Shown here: positions 20,058 to 20,303 of the stretch, in pieces
How the letters are laid out: each line of letters starts with the position of its first letter
Numbering within the stretch: the stretch's first letter is position 1
Program-made: the position numbers and the translations under genes
Notes under the pieces: generated by a model
Seen by the model: the letters and a program-made list of their open reading frames with translations, nothing else
Databases searched by the model: none
What the model was told of the DNA's origin: nothing
NCBI GenBank assembly: GCA_035289205.1
Contig: DATDXV010000007.1
Span: 1 to 20,303 of the forward strand
Length of the DNA stretch: 20,303 nt
Source: DATDXV01 sp035289205
GTDB lineage: Archaea > Aenigmatarchaeota > Aenigmatarchaeia > Aenigmatarchaeales > DATDXV01
Direction: 5' to 3'

Positions 20058-20303
20058 TTATTGCTTTGCCTCCTCCTGTTTTTGCTCAGTTTGCTGAGGC
20101 TGTTTTGCCTGCAGTTCTGCATCTAATGCCTTCGCCTGCATCTGAGCCTTCGTAAGTAGCATGTCAATCGTTCCCCTCACAGGGATTACTGCGTTGATTG
20201 CTAAGTTCAAAGCATGATGGTATGCTGAAACAATGTCAGCCATTACCTTTTCTTCATCTATCGACAGCGCATCCTTCGTATATATTACTCCCTTCTCCCA
20301 TGC
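20058..20303 (-). CDS. rpl10: Ribosomal protein uL10 (P0), C-terminal part
   Basis: This partial gene is open to the right edge; 81 residues are visible. AWEKGVIYTKDALSIDEEK and HHALNLAINAVIP match archaeal uL10 where the body gives way to the helical spine that carries P1 dimers. The spine helices (TIDMLLTKAQMQAKALDAEL) are present. The protein ends in a Gln-rich tail (QPQQTEQKQEEAKQ) and lacks the final GLGALFG-like factor-binding motif found on many archaeal uL10 proteins and on the P1 gene next to it. The first base of the window-side codon is in frame with no break, so the truncation is only from the window edge. Confidence 0.9.
   Translation of the reverse strand, partial: AWEKGVIYTKDALSIDEEKVMADIVSAYHHALNLAINAVIPVRGTIDMLLTKAQMQAKALDAELQAKQPQQTEQKQEEAKQ

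Noticed and set aside
1..20303. CRISPR arrays, insertion sequences, tRNA or rRNA genes
   Set aside because: No regularly spaced direct repeats, transposase motifs, terminal inverted repeats, T-loop/anticodon patterns or rRNA signatures were seen on either strand.

Overview
The window is archaeal chromosome. This follows from the archaeal alanyl-tRNA synthetase with its N-terminal cysteine cluster, the ribosomal stalk protein P1 ending in GLGALFG, the class III (KG^Q...E) prepilin signals, the TadA/TadC-type pilus motor, and TATA boxes centred about 26 nt upstream of start codons (leaderless transcripts). The compact layout, with 1-20 nt overlaps, many small hypothetical proteins and a KGQTAMEYLMTYGWAI-type pilin, suggests a DPANN-like archaeon such as Micrarchaeota or Diapherotrites. 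That placement is inference; no rRNA gene is present to test it.

Left part (1-5341): the N-terminal 368 codons of an adenosylcobalamin-dependent ribonucleotide reductase run off the left edge on the minus strand, with a possible 21-codon leaderless upstream ORF. Next come two adjacent paralogous proteins with an HEIVE motif and a C-terminal CxxC (family unknown), a DUF2391-like membrane protein, an ATP-cone/PD-(D/E)XK nuclease fusion, two small hypotheticals and a VIT/CCC1-type metal transporter. Three divergent gene pairs here each appear to share one TATA element.

Middle (5396-10773): a redox cluster holds thioredoxin reductase, a thioredoxin-fold protein whose two active-site cysteines are serines, and a membrane-anchored thioredoxin-like protein with CIDC. 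On the minus strand follow an unrecognised 279-residue gene, alaS, and a 40-residue helical protein one base downstream of alaS.

Right part (10887-18912): a complete-looking type IV pilus locus. Five consecutive prepilin-like genes include one carrying a full von Willebrand factor A domain with an intact MIDAS. They are followed by a winged-helix/coiled-coil protein with a very basic tail, the assembly ATPase and two TadC-type membrane platform proteins, nearly all with overlapping stop and start codons. A separately promoted gene for the probable major pilin follows; it is the one gene here with a TATA box plus a short leader and a clear Shine-Dalgarno site, which suggests strong expression. 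The minor prepilins are rich in N-glycosylation sequons. Prepilin peptidase is not in the window.

Right edge (19018-20303): a two-gene unit encodes a Lrp/RAM-like domain and a MazG-type pyrophosphohydrolase. It converges on the ribosomal stalk genes for P1 and uL10 (the latter cut by the window). A hairpin plus U-tract terminator for the ribosomal operon lies across the 3' ends of mazG and the P1 gene.
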